A stretch of 41,498 bases of DNA from an uncultured Verrucomicrobia subdivision 3 bacterium (GCA_903850425.1 CAINLR010000122.1:1-41498); one strand, 5' to 3'. Positions 7,067 to 17,749 are shown, numbered from the stretch's first letter. A program made the numbers and translations. Notes: generated by a model from the letters alone, not told the origin.

Positions 7067-8332
7067 TTAGGTGGTGACGGCGTTGGGGCTTTTGCGTTGG
7101 AGGAGTTGCTGGAGGTAGCGGCTCTCCTGATAGGGCACACGTGTCTGCCAACACTTCCAGAGCACCCGGATCCATTTGAAAGCGAGTGCTCGGAGGACAG
7201 CATGATGCTTCGTGCCTTTGGCGATCATGCGCTGGTAATAAACTTTGGCCCAGGCCGAGAAGACAACCGTCTGGCCAGCCCACTCGACAAAGGTTTGTCG
7301 CAGGAAGGTGGGTGCCAACCAGCGCCAGTGGGTCCAGACTTGGTTGCCGCTTTTCTCCCGCACCGGAGCCACCCCAGCGAGCTTCTGAAGGCTTGCTGGA
7401 TCAGCATGAAGGCCGCGCAAGGTTCCGAAGGCAACACACAGGCGGGGTGCCAACTGGGCACCAGCACCGGGCAGGTCACGAAAGAGATAGGCTTCGGGAT
7501 GGGCGGCGAAAACCGTTTTGATTTCTTCCTCAACCACAGGCAGGTGTTTGCGAAAGGCCCGCAATTGATCCACCAGCAAACGTAAGTGCAGCACCGACAC
7601 CTGGACCAGTTCATAATCCTGAAGCAATACCACCGCCTCTTTGATCCGTTTGATGCGCTCCTCAAGGATTTCAGGCCGGCGGAGGTGATGCGCGTAATAG
7701 AAGTGCTTGATGGTGCTGGGCCGGGCCGCCTTGAGCGTCACGAGGTCGGGCCAGCGATCCAGGAAATCAACGGCCAGATCACTGTTTAGTCCGCCCACCA
7801 GTTCCAGAGCCTGTGGATAATAGTCTTTGAGCAGGCTGGTCAACTGGTTGAGCAACTGCGTGCGCCGGTCCACCAGATGCCGGCGGACTTCCACCAAGCG
7901 AGCGAGTTTTTGCGTTTGCGGGTCTTGGGCTTCCAGCGGACGGAGTTTATGCGCGTGATCCCGCACCAGTTCCAGCAGCACATGAGCGTCCGGCAGATCA
8001 TCCTTGGCTCCGGAAGGCGTGAAGGCCGTCCGATAACGGGCGCTGGTGACGGGGTTGACGGGATAAATGGTCAACCAAGGGTATTGGAGCAGCCCGTGAA
8101 TCACGGCCCCACGACTGGCTTCAATCGCCAGTGAGACCGGACGTCCGCCATAGCGTTTGGCCAAATCATTCAGCCACTGATGGAGTGACTCCGCCGAGTG
8201 TTTCAACGTGCCATCCTCGGCATGACCGGAACGATCCTGCAAGGCAAAGGCGTGAGTTTCATGACCCCAATCCAGACCAATCCACGCTTGCGGGGTCACA
8301 GGCTGCCTGTCGTTGTTGGTGTTTTTATTCAT
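7067..8332 (-). CDS. IS110-family transposase (bridge-RNA-guided recombinase)
   Basis: The product has 421 residues. The N-terminal RuvC-like DEDD domain shows IGLDWG (D21), AIEAS (E71) and KDDLPDA (D111/D112, D115). After a coiled-coil middle region, the C-terminal Transposase_20 domain shows LPGAGAQLAPRL and KLAGVAPVREKSGN, where S328 sits in the position of the catalytic serine. Length and motif order are normal, so the gene appears intact. IS110 enzymes recombine DNA using a bridge RNA encoded in the element; the long noncoding stretch is upstream of this gene, as in the IS110 (not IS1111) group. Confidence 0.95.
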   Translation of the reverse strand: MNKNTNNDRQPVTPQAWIGLDWGHETHAFALQDRSGHAEDGTLKHSAESLHQWLNDLAKRYGGRPVSLAIEASRGAVIHGLLQYPWLTIYPVNPVTSARYRTAFTPSGAKDDLPDAHVLLELVRDHAHKLRPLEAQDPQTQKLARLVEVRRHLVDRRTQLLNQLTSLLKDYYPQALELVGGLNSDLAVDFLDRWPDLVTLKAARPSTIKHFYYAHHLRRPEILEERIKRIKEAVVLLQDYELVQVSVLHLRLLVDQLRAFRKHLPVVEEEIKTVFAAHPEAYLFRDLPGAGAQLAPRLCVAFGTLRGLHADPASLQKLAGVAPVREKSGNQVWTHWRWLAPTFLRQTFVEWAGQTVVFSAWAKVYYQRMIAKGTKHHAVLRALAFKWIRVLWKCWQTRVPYQESRYLQQLLQRKSPNAVTT

Positions 8333-8336
8333 GATG

Positions 8337-8500
8337 CGTTAGTTTAGTTGTGGACGCGGGGCGCAAGCCGTATAGACGAGACGTGAGTCGTCGGCACCTG
8401 AGTATGCGTATCCGAGTCCGGGTTCGAGCTCCGGTCGAAGACTTGTCCATAGCTCGTCCAGCGAGCGGCCAATGTTATTCGTGCCGGAGCCCGAACTAAA
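8337..8500 (-). ncRNA. Candidate IS110 bridge RNA
   Basis: The stretch upstream of the transposase has several pairings. A 13-base stem, 12 of 13 paired, joins 8422-8434 (GTTCGAGCTCCGG) to 8484-8496 (CCGGAGCCCGAAC). Within it lies a 5-base hairpin (8452-8456 with 8462-8466), and another hairpin (8375-8379 with 8388-8392) lies toward the transposase. Nested stems with unpaired internal loops are what a bridge RNA needs for target and donor recognition. Transcript ends and loop assignments cannot be fixed by eye. Confidence 0.45.
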
Positions 8501-8649
8501 TTTATCACTGGATTGCAATTCGGCCATTTTTCGCGACGGCGTTGCTCACCGTCTGTGGTCGAGTGACCTTGAAAGCTCTCCCCCAGCCGTTGAACAACGC
8601 CGGATAGGCTATACAGCCATTGTCCCACCCCCCATGTCAAGCTGGCCGC

Positions 8650-8931
8650 ATGAAAATAAAAAGAACCTGTCGGCTCTCGCTCTCCGCGTTCAACTTCCAA
8701 CCCACCACCATCGCGCGGTTCGGCCCCGCCCGGCTCGTGAAAAATTCCGATGGCCGTCACGAACTTATCGGCGGCACGGCGGAACACCACGCCGCCGCGC
8801 GCGAGTGGTGTTCGCTGTTTGCGCCGGAGGTGGTTTTCAAATCCGGTGGCACGTCCGGCACGCACGCCGCAAAAACCGCAGAATTTTACTCTCGCCGCGT
8901 CGGGCATTCTCGCGCATCTTTTTTCGCTTAA
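8650..8931 (+). CDS. Small hypothetical protein before hsdM
   Basis: A 93-residue frame from the ATG at 8650. The middle reads [30 protein letters not shown], then SLFAPEVVF, which has protein-like amino-acid usage. I seem to recognise the DG-HELIGGT..HHAAREW pattern from small hypothetical proteins of this phylum, but I cannot name a family. It is on the same strand as hsdM and ends about 70 bases before it. The larger frame that runs through this region into hsdM from 8472 is not needed. It could have lost upstream sequence when the IS110 element entered. Confidence 0.4.
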   Translation: MKIKRTCRLSLSAFNFQPTTIARFGPARLVKNSDGRHELIGGTAEHHAAAREWCSLFAPEVVFKSGGTSGTHAAKTAEFYSRRVGHSRASFFA

Positions 8932-8999
8932 ATGATTTCACGCCGAACATCCACGCCACCGGCCACCGGTTCAAGTCCGTTTATCCAAAACCAATCCGC

Positions 9000-10742
9000 A
9001 TGAGCGACCCCAATCTTTCATCGTTCATCTGGTCGGTTGCCGATCTCCTGCGCGGCGATTACCGGCAATCAGAATATGGCAAGGTCATCTTGCCGTTCTG
9101 CGTCCTGCGCCGGCTCGATTGCGTGTTGGAAGCCACCAAGCCCGCCGTGCTTGCCGAACTCGCCAAGCGCACCGCCGCCAAGGTGAATCCCGAACCGTTT
9201 TTGCTCCGCAAGAGCGGCACGCTTTTTTACAACACGTCGCCGCTCGACTTGAAAAAGCTCATGGGCGATCAGGATCACATCGGCGAAAATCTGCGCGCCT
9301 ACCTCCAGGCATTTTCGCCGGCAGTGCGGGATATTTTTGAAAGTTTCGAGTTTCACATCCAGATTGACCGGCTCCAGAAAGCCAGCCTGCTATATCTCGT
9401 CACGGAAAAATTCGCCAACATTGACCTGCATCCCGAAGTTGTCAGCAACAACCAGATGGGCGCGGTGTTCGAGGAACTCATCCGCAAATTTGCCGAGCTT
9501 TCCAATGAAACAGCCGGGGAACATTTCACCCCGCGCGACGCCATCCGGCTCATGGTGAATCTCCTTTTCATTGAGGACGACGACGCCTTGACCAAGCCCG
9601 GCGTCGTGCGGTCGCTCTACGATCCCACTGCCGGCACGGGCGGTATGTTGAGCGTCGCGGGCGAACATCTTGCCAGCTTGAATCCCGGTGCCCGGCTCGT
9701 CATGTATGGGCAGGAGTTGAATCCAGAATCCTACGCCATTTGCAAGGCCGACATGCTCATCAAGGGGCAGGACATCGCCAACATTATTTTCGGCAACACG
9801 CTTTCCGCCGATGGTCTGCATGGGAAAACTTTTGACTACGGCCTCTCCAATCCGCCGTTCGGCGTGGAATGGAAAAAAATTGAAAAGGAAATCCGCAAGG
9901 AATTTGCCGAGCAGGGTTTCAATGGCCGGTTCGGTCCCGGCCTGCCGCGCGTCAGCGATGGCTCGCTGCTGTTTTTGCTGCATTTGATTTCCAAGATGCG
10001 CCCGGCCAAGGATGGCGGTAGCCGGTTCGGCATCGTGCTCAACGGCTCGCCGTTGTTCACCGGCGGCGCGGGCAGCGGCGAGAGTGAAATCCGCCGCTAC
10101 GTTTTGGAAAACGACTTGGTCGAAGCCATCATCGGCCTGCCGACCGATATGTTTTACAACACCGGCATCAGCACCTACGTCTGGATTGTCAGCAACCGGA
10201 AGCCGGAAGCGCGCAAGGGTAAAGTGCAGTTGATTGATGCCAGCGGTTTCTGGCAAAAGATGCGGAAAAGTCTAGGCAGCAAACGCAAGGAATTGAGTCC
10301 CGAACACATTGAGGAAATCACCCGGATTTTCGGCAGCTTCAAAAACGTGAAGAAGGCAGGCGTGCCGATCAGCCGCATTTTCAAGAACGAGGATTTCGGC
10401 TACCGCACCATCACCGTCGAGCGGCCAGAGCGCGACGCCAAGGGCAAAATCGTTCTCGGCACCAAGGGCAAGGGCAAAGACCAGCCGATGCCGGATTCAA
10501 AATTGCGCGACACCGAGGACGTGCCGTTGAACGAGGACGTGGAAACGTATTTCAAGCGCGAAGTGGTTCCCCACGCGCCGGATGCGTGGATTGACCACGA
10601 TAAAACCCAGGTCGGCTATGAAATTCCGTTCAACCGGCACTTCTACGTTTTCCAGCCGCCGCGCCCATTGAGCGAGATTGACGCCGAGTTGAAAGGCGTG
10701 ACCGACCGCATTTTGAAAATGATTGGAGGCCTGACGCAATGA
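9000..10742 (+). CDS. hsdM: Type I restriction-modification DNA methyltransferase subunit
   Basis: The product has 580 residues from the ATG at 9000. The N-terminal helical domain of HsdM (about 1-140) is followed by the methyltransferase domain: [10 protein letters not shown] and [13 protein letters not shown], then the SAM-binding motif [10 protein letters not shown] from residue 208 and the catalytic NPPF at 284-287. It makes N6-methyladenine at the site chosen by HsdS and is required for restriction too. The stop overlaps the hsdS start by ATGA. An in-frame extension to 8472 is ignored because homology begins at [15 protein letters not shown]. No frame defect is seen, so the subunit should be functional. 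Confidence 0.95.
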   Translation: MSDPNLSSFIWSVADLLRGDYRQSEYGKVILPFCVLRRLDCVLEATKPAVLAELAKRTAAKVNPEPFLLRKSGTLFYNTSPLDLKKLMGDQDHIGENLRAYLQAFSPAVRDIFESFEFHIQIDRLQKASLLYLVTEKFANIDLHPEVVSNNQMGAVFEELIRKFAELSNETAGEHFTPRDAIRLMVNLLFIEDDDALTKPGVVRSLYDPTAGTGGMLSVAGEHLASLNPGARLVMYGQELNPESYAICKADMLIKGQDIANIIFGNTLSADGLHGKTFDYGLSNPPFGVEWKKIEKEIRKEFAEQGFNGRFGPGLPRVSDGSLLFLLHLISKMRPAKDGGSRFGIVLNGSPLFTGGAGSGESEIRRYVLENDLVEAIIGLPTDMFYNTGISTYVWIVSNRKPEARKGKVQLIDASGFWQKMRKSLGSKRKELSPEHIEEITRIFGSFKNVKKAGVPISRIFKNEDFGYRTITVERPERDAKGKIVLGTKGKGKDQPMPDSKLRDTEDVPLNEDVETYFKREVVPHAPDAWIDHDKTQVGYEIPFNRHFYVFQPPRPLSEIDAELKGVTDRILKMIGGLTQ

Positions 10743-12040
10743 GCTTCCCACGCCATCCCAAATACAAGGACAGCGGCGTAGAATGGCTCGGCCAAGTGCC
10801 GGAGCATTGGGACGTGAAGCGCATCGGCTACTACTTCGTTGAACGGCGCGAAAAAGTCAGCGACAAGGATTTCCCGGCGCTGTCTGTCACCAAAAACGGA
10901 ATTGTTCCCCAGCTCGACACCGCCGCAAAATCAGATGACGGCGACAATCGGAAAAAAGTTCTCAAGGGCGACTTCGTAATTAACAGCCGTTCCGACAGGA
11001 AAGGTTCATCCGGCGCGTCCGACCTCGATGGTTCAGTCTCTTTGATTTGCACCGTCATGCGTCCGCAAGAGCAGGTTCACACACCGTTCGTGCATCATCT
11101 GCTACGCAGCCAGCCGTTTCAGGAGGAATTTTACCGCAACGGCAAGGGTATTGTCGCTGACCTTTGGAGCACGAATTATTCCGAAATGCGGAACATCCTG
11201 CTCGGTATGCCGCCGTTGCCAGAGCAAAGCCGCATCGCCGCATTTCTGGATCACGAGACGGCGAAGATTGATGCGTTGGTGGCGGAACAACAGCGACTGA
11301 TGGCGCTGCTGAAAGAGAAACGCCAGTCCATCATCGCCCACGCCGTCACCAAAGGCTTGAATCCCAAAGCCGCCTTGAAACCCTCTGGCATCGAATGGCT
11401 CGGCGATATCCCAGCGCATTGGAAGGTTGGCAAATGCGGATTTTATATTTCAATTCTTTCTGGCTTTGCATTTCCGTCCACAGGTTTCACGGACGACGAA
11501 AACGACACGAAATTACTGCGCGGAATCAACGTCGGTGTTCAGCAACTCAAATGGGATGAAACAGTTTATTGGCGGCGTGTTGAAGGCGACGGTTTGGATA
11601 TTTACGAAATGAAAGCGGGCGATCTGGTCATCGGCATGGACCGGCCATTGATTAGCGAAGGCATCCGAGTAGCGAAGGTTAAGGAAAGCGATTTGCCATG
11701 TCTCTTGTTGCAACGCGTCGCTTCGTTGAAAGCCGGCAAGCTGATGAATGCCGATTATTTGTTGGGGTTGCTATCGTCCGAAATGTTCGTGGCGCATTTT
11801 TCGCCTGACACAACCGGCGTGAGTGTTCCGCACATCAGCCCGGAGCAGATAAATAATTTTGTCATTCCAGTGCCGCCAATTTCCGAGCAGCAAGAAATCA
11901 CAAGTTTCGTCAGCACCGAAACCACCAAGTTCAACACGCTCACCGCCGAAGCCCAGCGCGCGATTGACCTGCTGCAAGAACGCCGGACCGCCTTAATTTC
12001 CGCCGCCGTCACCGGCCAAATTGATGTCCGCCACCAGTAG
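10739..12040 (+). CDS. hsdS: Type I restriction-modification specificity subunit
   Basis: The product has 433 residues. Two target-recognition domains are each introduced by the same phrase ([17 protein letters not shown] at 12-28 and [15 protein letters not shown] in the middle). Each is followed by a conserved coiled-coil spacer: [22 protein letters not shown] with a second helix ending TKGLNP, and [18 protein letters not shown] ending [11 protein letters not shown]. This is the full two-TRD layout, so it should read a bipartite DNA site. Translationally coupled to hsdM. The TRDs normally differ between strains, so the recognition sequence cannot be guessed. Confidence 0.95.
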   Translation: MSFPRHPKYKDSGVEWLGQVPEHWDVKRIGYYFVERREKVSDKDFPALSVTKNGIVPQLDTAAKSDDGDNRKKVLKGDFVINSRSDRKGSSGASDLDGSVSLICTVMRPQEQVHTPFVHHLLRSQPFQEEFYRNGKGIVADLWSTNYSEMRNILLGMPPLPEQSRIAAFLDHETAKIDALVAEQQRLMALLKEKRQSIIAHAVTKGLNPKAALKPSGIEWLGDIPAHWKVGKCGFYISILSGFAFPSTGFTDDENDTKLLRGINVGVQQLKWDETVYWRRVEGDGLDIYEMKAGDLVIGMDRPLISEGIRVAKVKESDLPCLLLQRVASLKAGKLMNADYLLGLLSSEMFVAHFSPDTTGVSVPHISPEQINNFVIPVPPISEQQEITSFVSTETTKFNTLTAEAQRAIDLLQERRTALISAAVTGQIDVRHQ

Positions 12041-12050
12041 AGGATTTGCC

Positions 12051-13496
12051 ATGTTTATCCAAAAAATCATTTTAACCAACGTCCGGCAATTCGCTGACGT
12101 TTCCTTTCCATTCCAACCCGGCTTCAATCTGATTGTAGGTGAAAATGGAGCCGGCAAAACCACGCTGCTGCGTTCGTTGCTGGCAGTTTTGGGCAGCACC
12201 AAGCAAACCGGTCGTCGCCCGGCAATGAGTGATGATGATATTCGTCTGCGCACCCAAGAGTTAAAGATTACAGCAGATATTTGGGATGATGCCTCAGGCA
12301 GACAAAATTTATTTTACGAAAAGCAAATTTTTCAGCGTGCCCGCCGCCCGCGCCACGGTCGCGATCCTATCGTAATTTATTTCGGTTCCAACGAAGCCGC
12401 CACTAGCAGCTTTATCACCCGCAAGATTAGGCGGTATGGTGCCGCAGCACCCGCGCGAGGCACGACGGCGGAGGAGTATTTGTTTAATGCGGAGCGCGCG
12501 ATGAGCATGGATGCCGCACCGGCGGAACGGTTTGGAAACAGTGATGGCATTCGGGAATTTGTCATCGCGGCGATTACAAATATCTCGGAAAGATTCAAAG
12601 ATTTCCATTGGCGTTTTGAGCCCTACGATTGTGTAATCAACTCCGAAATTGATTGGACGCCAACGAAGGATGCTCACGAAGATCATCGTCGAACACTTGC
12701 GGCTGCAATAATGCGTTATTGTCAGGAGACGCGAAATCCGTTTGAACGGATTGACCAGCGCAGTGTGACGCTCGAATCTGGCGGCACTATCTTCGGCGAG
12801 CAATCCTCGAAACCGGTTATGCCAAATTTTCGGGATTTATTGCAACGGACGGACATCAGTAGAGACGTTTTAGGCTTTCTGGACAAATGTAGGGCTGAAA
12901 TCCGTCTCACGCCCCGAATAGTTGTTCACAGCTTGGATGGAGAGTTTTTATTGGGGCAACTTTCGGATGGCGAGCAGCGGTTGTTTTCACTTTTTGTTGA
13001 TATTGCCCGTCGCCTTTCGCTTTTTGGAGAATCAAGGCAGATACGGGATGTTGCGGCCATCATCCTGATTGACGAAATTGACGTGCATTTGCATCCAAAA
13101 TGGCAGCGCAAGATTGTGCCAGCGTTGGAAGAATTATTTCCCGCCTGCCAGTTCATCGCCACAACTCATTCGCCGTTCGTAATTCAGGCCGTAGATCGCC
13201 GCAAGATTCTCCGACCAGACAAGCGAGGTGAATTTCGTTTAGATCAAGAGGCCAATACCATAGAAGACATCGTGGAGGACATCCAGGGTATTACCATGCC
13301 ACAGCGTAGCCAGCGCGCTGAAAAGTTGAGTCAAACTGCTCAACGATATTTCACGTTGCTCCGGCAAAAGGACGTTCCCAAGCAGGAATTGGCGGAAGCG
13401 GAAAAAGAATATCGGCTGGCGAGCGAGCCATTCACATCTAACCCGGCTCTCCACGCACTGCTAAAAGTGGAACAGATGGAGGCGCGAAAAATATGA
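12051..13496 (+). CDS. ptuA: PtuA-like ABC-type ATPase (Septu)
   Basis: About 481 residues from the ATG at 12051, just after hsdS. The ABC/SMC-like ATPase has Walker [10 protein letters not shown] at 30-38, a long helical middle, the signature LSDGEQ near 304, Walker [14 protein letters not shown] near 342 and the His switch ATTHSPF. The DEID/HLHP combination and the following HNH gene match PtuA of the Septu anti-phage system rather than an OLD nuclease, since no Toprim domain follows. The stop overlaps the HNH gene by ATGA. In Septu the ATPase forms a complex that controls the nuclease. Here the pair is embedded in a type I RM operon. Confidence 0.8.
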   Translation: MFIQKIILTNVRQFADVSFPFQPGFNLIVGENGAGKTTLLRSLLAVLGSTKQTGRRPAMSDDDIRLRTQELKITADIWDDASGRQNLFYEKQIFQRARRPRHGRDPIVIYFGSNEAATSSFITRKIRRYGAAAPARGTTAEEYLFNAERAMSMDAAPAERFGNSDGIREFVIAAITNISERFKDFHWRFEPYDCVINSEIDWTPTKDAHEDHRRTLAAAIMRYCQETRNPFERIDQRSVTLESGGTIFGEQSSKPVMPNFRDLLQRTDISRDVLGFLDKCRAEIRLTPRIVVHSLDGEFLLGQLSDGEQRLFSLFVDIARRLSLFGESRQIRDVAAIILIDEIDVHLHPKWQRKIVPALEELFPACQFIATTHSPFVIQAVDRRKILRPDKRGEFRLDQEANTIEDIVEDIQGITMPQRSQRAEKLSQTAQRYFTLLRQKDVPKQELAEAEKEYRLASEPFTSNPALHALLKVEQMEARKI

Positions 13497-14179
13497 GGCC
13501 AGTGAAACGCGGAGACGCGCCAAACAGTTATTCAAGGTATCAGGAAGCCATAGGTGATTTGGAAGGTTGCCTTGGTCGCTATTGCAGTTATTGCGAGCGC
13601 AGGTTTCAAGTCAGTTTGGCCGTGGAGCATGTGGTTCCGAAAAGTTTGGATCGCACTCGCGAACTGGATTGGAATAATTTTTTGCTGGGTTGCGTAAATT
13701 GCAATTCGGTAAAAGGCGCGAAACCCACCAACGAGATGGATTTTTTCTGGCCTGACCGGGATAATACTTTGCTCGCTATTGACTACAAACCGGGCGGATT
13801 GGTCGAAGTTAAAGCCACCCTCACGGATGACCAGAAACAGAAAGCTGAAAGGCTGATTGATCTCGTCGGCTTGGATCGTCACCCCGGCCAGCCGGCTGCA
13901 AAGCAACCCGCTGAAAGGGATAAACGCTACATGGATCGTGAGGAGGTTTGGAAACTCGCACAGTCAAAACGCGAGGCTTTGGCTCGAAATAATAACGATG
14001 ATTTCCGAATAGTCATTGCCGACCTCGCCAAAGCCGAAGGTTTTTTTAGCGTTTGGATGACGGTATTTCATGACGAGCCCGATATGCGTCGTCGTTTTTT
14101 TGAGGGACTTATCGGAACGGCAAAAAATTGTTTTGATGCGAACTGGAATTGTGTTGCCCGGCCGGGAGGGCAACTTTAA
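13493..14179 (+). CDS. ptuB: PtuB-like HNH endonuclease (Septu)
   Basis: The product has 228 residues. The HNH zinc-finger nuclease core is C31-x2-C34 (YCSYCERR), VEHVVPKS with H46, an Asn in the WNNFLLGC segment, and C67-x2-C70 (CVNCNSVKG). This is the layout of PtuB and of the HNH proteins paired with ABC ATPases in retron-type and Septu systems. The C-terminal 110 residues are helical and charged, probably the ATPase-binding part. Start and ptuA stop share ATGA. Expected activity is DNA cleavage upon phage infection, held in check by PtuA. All nuclease residues are present. Confidence 0.8.
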   Translation: MRPVKRGDAPNSYSRYQEAIGDLEGCLGRYCSYCERRFQVSLAVEHVVPKSLDRTRELDWNNFLLGCVNCNSVKGAKPTNEMDFFWPDRDNTLLAIDYKPGGLVEVKATLTDDQKQKAERLIDLVGLDRHPGQPAAKQPAERDKRYMDREEVWKLAQSKREALARNNNDDFRIVIADLAKAEGFFSVWMTVFHDEPDMRRRFFEGLIGTAKNCFDANWNCVARPGGQL

Positions 14180-14205
14180 CAAAACCGATTGCGAAGGGAT
14201 TTGAA

Positions 14206-17200
14206 ATGAGTCTGCATAAAGAAATCACGTTCGAGGCGGAGATTTGCCAGCACCTTGCGGCCAATGGCTGGCTGTATGCCGAGGGCGACGCGGCCACCTA
14301 CGACCGGGCGCTCGCGCTCTATCCCGCCGACGTGCTCGCCTGGGTGCAGGCCACCCAGCCGCAGGTATGGGAAATTCTGGTAAAAAACCACGGCGACAAG
14401 GCCGGTGAAACCTTGCTCGCTCGGTTGCGCGACCAGCTTGACCAGCGCGGCACGCTGGACGTGTTGCGGCATGGAATTGAACTGCTTGGCTTGAAACAGC
14501 CGTTGCCCATGGCGCAGTTCAAACCGGCGCTCGCCATCAATCCCGACATTCTCGCCCGCTACGCCGCGAACCGGCTGCGTGTCGTGCGGCAGGTGAAGTA
14601 TTCATTGCACAACGAGAACAGCATTGATGTCGTGCTGTTCCTCAATGGCATCCCGGTCGCCACGTCGGAACTGAAAACGGATTTCACTCAAAGCATCACC
14701 GACGCCGTTGATCAATATCGGTTTGACCGCAATCCCCGGCCCAAGGGACAGCCGCCGGAACCGCTGCTGTCGTTTCCCAACGGCGCGCTGGTGCATTTCG
14801 CCGTCAGCAACAGCGAGGTGCAAATGCTGACCAAGTTGGCCGGTGCGGCCTCGCACTTCCTGCCGTTCAACTTGGGCAACGACGGCGGCGCGGGCAATCC
14901 GGTGAACCCGGCGGGCGGCCACCGCACGGCATATCTTTGGGAACAAGTTTGGGCGCGCGAAAGCTGGCTGGAAATTTTAGGCCGCTATCTCGTCATCGTC
15001 CGCGACAAGAAAAAACAGATCACCGAGTATGTTTTCCCGCGTTACCATCAGCTCGACGTGACACGGAAACTTTTGTCCGCCGTGTTGCAAGACGGGCCGG
15101 GCGGCAAGTATCTCATCCAGCACTCCGCCGGTTCAGGCAAAACCAAATCCATCGCCTGGACCGCGCATTTTCTCGCGGAGTTGCACGACGCGCAAAAACA
15201 AAAAGTGTTCGACACGGTGCTCGTGGTATCAGATCGCACCGTGATTGATTCGCAGCTTCAGGAAGCACTGTTTGATTTTCAGCGCACGAGCGGCGTCGTG
15301 GCGACCATCACCGGCAATGATGGCAGCAAAAGCAAGGAATTGGCCGAGGCGTTGGACGGCACCAAAAAAATTGTGGTTTGCACAATCCAGACTTTCCCCT
15401 TTGCGCTGGATGCCGTGCGCAAACTGGCCGCAACGAAAGGCAAACGCTTTGCCGTGATTGCCGATGAAGCCCACAGTTCGCAGACCGGCGAGGCGGCGGC
15501 GAAATTGAAGGCGGTATTGACGCCCGAAGAATTGGCGGAGTTGAACGACGGCGGCGAGGTCAGCATGGACGATGTTCTAGCCGCTGAAATGACCGCTCGC
15601 GCCGAAGATCGCGGAATAACCTTCGTCGCGTTCACGGCCACGCCCAAAAACAAGACGATTGAGATTTTTGGCACGCGGCCCGACCCCAAGCGCAAACCGG
15701 CCAAGGATAACGTGCCGTTCCCGTTTCATGTGTATTCCATGCGGCAGGCCATCGAGGAAAAATTCATCCTCGACGTGCTGAAAAACTACACGCCCTACAA
15801 GCTGGCGTTCAAGCTGGCGCACAACGGCAAGGACTACGACGAGAAAACCGTCGAACGCGCTGCTGCCATGAAGGGCATCATGGGCTGGGTGCGGCTGCAT
15901 CCCTACAACATCGCGCAGAAGGTTGAGGTCGTGGTGGAACATTTCCGCGAATTTGTCGCCCCGCTGCTGTCCGGCCAAGCCAAGGCGATGGTGGTTGTCG
16001 GCAGCCGTCTCGAAGCCGTGCGCTGGCAGCTTGCGATGGATAAATACATCAAGGCACACGGCTACAAAATCGGCACGCTCGTCGCCTTTTCCGGCGAAGT
16101 GAACGACAAGGAATCCGGGCCGGATGGATTCACGGAGAACAGCAAGGTTTTGAATCCGAACCTCAAAGGCCGCGACATCCGCGAAGCGTTCAAAGGCGGT
16201 GAATATCAGATTTTGCTGGTCGCCAACAAATTTCAGACCGGCTTTGATCAGCCGTTGCTCTGCGGAATGTATGTGGACAAGCGGCTGGCGGGGATTCAGG
16301 CCGTGCAGACGCTTTCACGTTTGAACCGCGCCCATCCCGGCAAAGACACCACCTATGTCATTGATTTCGTGAATGACCCGGCGGAAGTTCTCGCTTCATT
16401 CAAGACGTATCACACCACGGCGGAGCTTTCGGCCACCACCGACCCGGATCTTGTCTATAATTTGCGTTCCAAGCTGGACGCCGCCGGCCATTACGACGAT
16501 TTCGAGGTTGATCGCGTCGTGGCGGTCGAATTGAAAGCGGACGCGACGCAGGCCGAACTTTTGAAGGCGCTTGAGCCGGTGGTTGACCGGCTGATGAAAG
16601 ATTACAAGGCGGCGCAGGCAGCGTTGAAGCTGGCGAAGGAAAAGAACGATGAAGCCGCCACCAAGACCGCCCAGGACGAGTTGAACGCCCTGATTTTGTT
16701 CAAGAGTGACATGGGCGCATTCATCCGGCTCTACACGTTCCTGTCGCAGATTTTTGACTACGGCAACACCGCACTGGAAAAGCGCGCCATTTTCTACAAA
16801 CGCCTGCTGCCGTTGCTGGAATTTGGCCGCGAACGCGAAGGCATAGACCTGTCGAAAGTCGTTCTCACGCATCACAACCTGAAAAACAAAGGTCGTCAGC
16901 CCATGCCGATTTATGCCGGCAAAACGCCCTTGCTGGAGCCGATCACCGAAGCGGGCAGCGGCGAGTTGCATGACAAGGAAAAAGCCATGCTGAATGAAAT
17001 CATTCAGAAGGTGAACGACCTTTTCCAAGGCGAACTCACCGACCAGGACAAGCTGGTTTATGTGAACAACGTAATTAAAGGCAAGTTGCTGGAATCGGAA
17101 ACACTCCGGCAGCAGGCGGCGAACAACAGCAAGGAGCAGTTCGCCAATTCGCCCGACCTGAAAAACGAATTGTTGAACGCCATCATGGGCGCGCTGGACG

Positions 17201-17331
17201 CCCACACCGCCATGAGCACGCAGGCGCTCAATTCACCCGCCGTGCAAAGCGGCATGAAAGACATCCTGCTAAACCATGCTGGCCTCTACGAAACATTGCG
17301 CGGCAAGCCCGCCGCACCGCCGGCAAAGTGA
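14206..17331 (+). CDS. hsdR: Type I restriction enzyme, R (motor/nuclease) subunit
   Basis: The product is 1041 residues from the ATG at 14206, preceded by AAGGGA about 8 bases upstream; the open frame goes back to 14149, inside ptuB. The N-terminal PD-(D/E)xK nuclease domain shows IDVVLFLNGIPVATSELK. The SF2 motor follows: Walker A HSAGSGKTKS near 307-316, DEAH near 420, FTATP for motif III, and later RLNRAHPGK for motif VI. The C-terminal helical domain docks on HsdM. It cuts unmodified DNA after ATP-driven translocation. All motifs are intact. It lies after ptuAB with 26 bases between, so the five genes probably form one transcript. Confidence 0.95.
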   Translation: MSLHKEITFEAEICQHLAANGWLYAEGDAATYDRALALYPADVLAWVQATQPQVWEILVKNHGDKAGETLLARLRDQLDQRGTLDVLRHGIELLGLKQPLPMAQFKPALAINPDILARYAANRLRVVRQVKYSLHNENSIDVVLFLNGIPVATSELKTDFTQSITDAVDQYRFDRNPRPKGQPPEPLLSFPNGALVHFAVSNSEVQMLTKLAGAASHFLPFNLGNDGGAGNPVNPAGGHRTAYLWEQVWARESWLEILGRYLVIVRDKKKQITEYVFPRYHQLDVTRKLLSAVLQDGPGGKYLIQHSAGSGKTKSIAWTAHFLAELHDAQKQKVFDTVLVVSDRTVIDSQLQEALFDFQRTSGVVATITGNDGSKSKELAEALDGTKKIVVCTIQTFPFALDAVRKLAATKGKRFAVIADEAHSSQTGEAAAKLKAVLTPEELAELNDGGEVSMDDVLAAEMTARAEDRGITFVAFTATPKNKTIEIFGTRPDPKRKPAKDNVPFPFHVYSMRQAIEEKFILDVLKNYTPYKLAFKLAHNGKDYDEKTVERAAAMKGIMGWVRLHPYNIAQKVEVVVEHFREFVAPLLSGQAKAMVVVGSRLEAVRWQLAMDKYIKAHGYKIGTLVAFSGEVNDKESGPDGFTENSKVLNPNLKGRDIREAFKGGEYQILLVANKFQTGFDQPLLCGMYVDKRLAGIQAVQTLSRLNRAHPGKDTTYVIDFVNDPAEVLASFKTYHTTAELSATTDPDLVYNLRSKLDAAGHYDDFEVDRVVAVELKADATQAELLKALEPVVDRLMKDYKAAQAALKLAKEKNDEAATKTAQDELNALILFKSDMGAFIRLYTFLSQIFDYGNTALEKRAIFYKRLLPLLEFGREREGIDLSKVVLTHHNLKNKGRQPMPIYAGKTPLLEPITEAGSGELHDKEKAMLNEIIQKVNDLFQGELTDQDKLVYVNNVIKGKLLESETLRQQAANNSKEQFANSPDLKNELLNAIMGALDAHTAMSTQALNSPAVQSGMKDILLNHAGLYETLRGKPAAPPAK

Positions 17332-17344
17332 AGGGGTTTGAGGC

Positions 17345-17749
17345 ATGAAAAGAGAAAAAAGCGCCCGCTGGACGCCGGGACTGAAAAAGTTGAAGGCTAT
17401 TTCCATCCGCCAGCCGTGGGCATGGCTCATCGTCAACGGCTACAAGGACGTTGAAAACCGGATTTGGGCGGCCAACCTGCGCGGCCCCGTCCTCATCCAC
17501 GCCGGCCAGAGCAAATCCGACACGACGCCGGAGGCATTGGCCTACATCAAACGCAAATACCACGTCGCCAATTTACCCGATAAATTCGACACCGGCGGCA
17601 TCGTCGGCATCGCGGAAATCACCAATTGCGTCGAGCACCACCGCTCTAAATGGTTTCAAGGCCCCTTCGGCTGGACGCTCGCCAACGCCCGCCGCCTGCC
17701 ATTCAAGCCCGTCAAAGGACAGCTCAAGTTTTTCAATCCCAAGCTTTGA
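17345..17749 (+). CDS. ASCH-domain protein
   Basis: A 134-residue protein that is essentially one ASCH domain: KAISIRQPWAWLIVNGYKDVENR, RGPVLIHAG, then GGIVGIAEI and, after FGWTLANARRLPF, the end KPVKGQLKFF. ASCH domains are PUA-like RNA- or nucleotide-binding folds; some members hydrolyse modified nucleosides. It starts 13 bases after hsdR and ends the plus-strand run, so it may be an accessory gene of the restriction operon. Modified-nucleoside recognition would make sense in a defence island but is inference. A decayed copy of its 3' end is at 40666-40725. Confidence 0.85.
   Translation: MKREKSARWTPGLKKLKAISIRQPWAWLIVNGYKDVENRIWAANLRGPVLIHAGQSKSDTTPEALAYIKRKYHVANLPDKFDTGGIVGIAEITNCVEHHRSKWFQGPFGWTLANARRLPFKPVKGQLKFFNPKL

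Larger units (their letters stand above)
7009..8530 (-). mobile_element. IS110-family insertion sequence (ends approximate)
   Basis: The transposase gene is at 7067-8332, with about 200 bases of structured noncoding DNA upstream of it and a short downstream flank. A 7-base inverted repeat (TTGGACA at 7009-7015, TGTCCAA at 7031-7037) lies on the downstream side. IS110 elements lack conventional terminal inverted repeats and make no clear target duplication, so exact boundaries cannot be read here. It separates the QueC-like operon from the restriction operon. Confidence 0.7.

Noticed and set aside
8472-8999. N-terminal extension of HsdM
   Set aside because: The extension covers IS110 noncoding sequence and a small gene in another frame; HsdM homology begins at the ATG at 9000.
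16396-17205. 269-codon minus-strand frame opposite hsdR
   Set aside because: Shadow frame of hsdR, whose motifs continue through the region.
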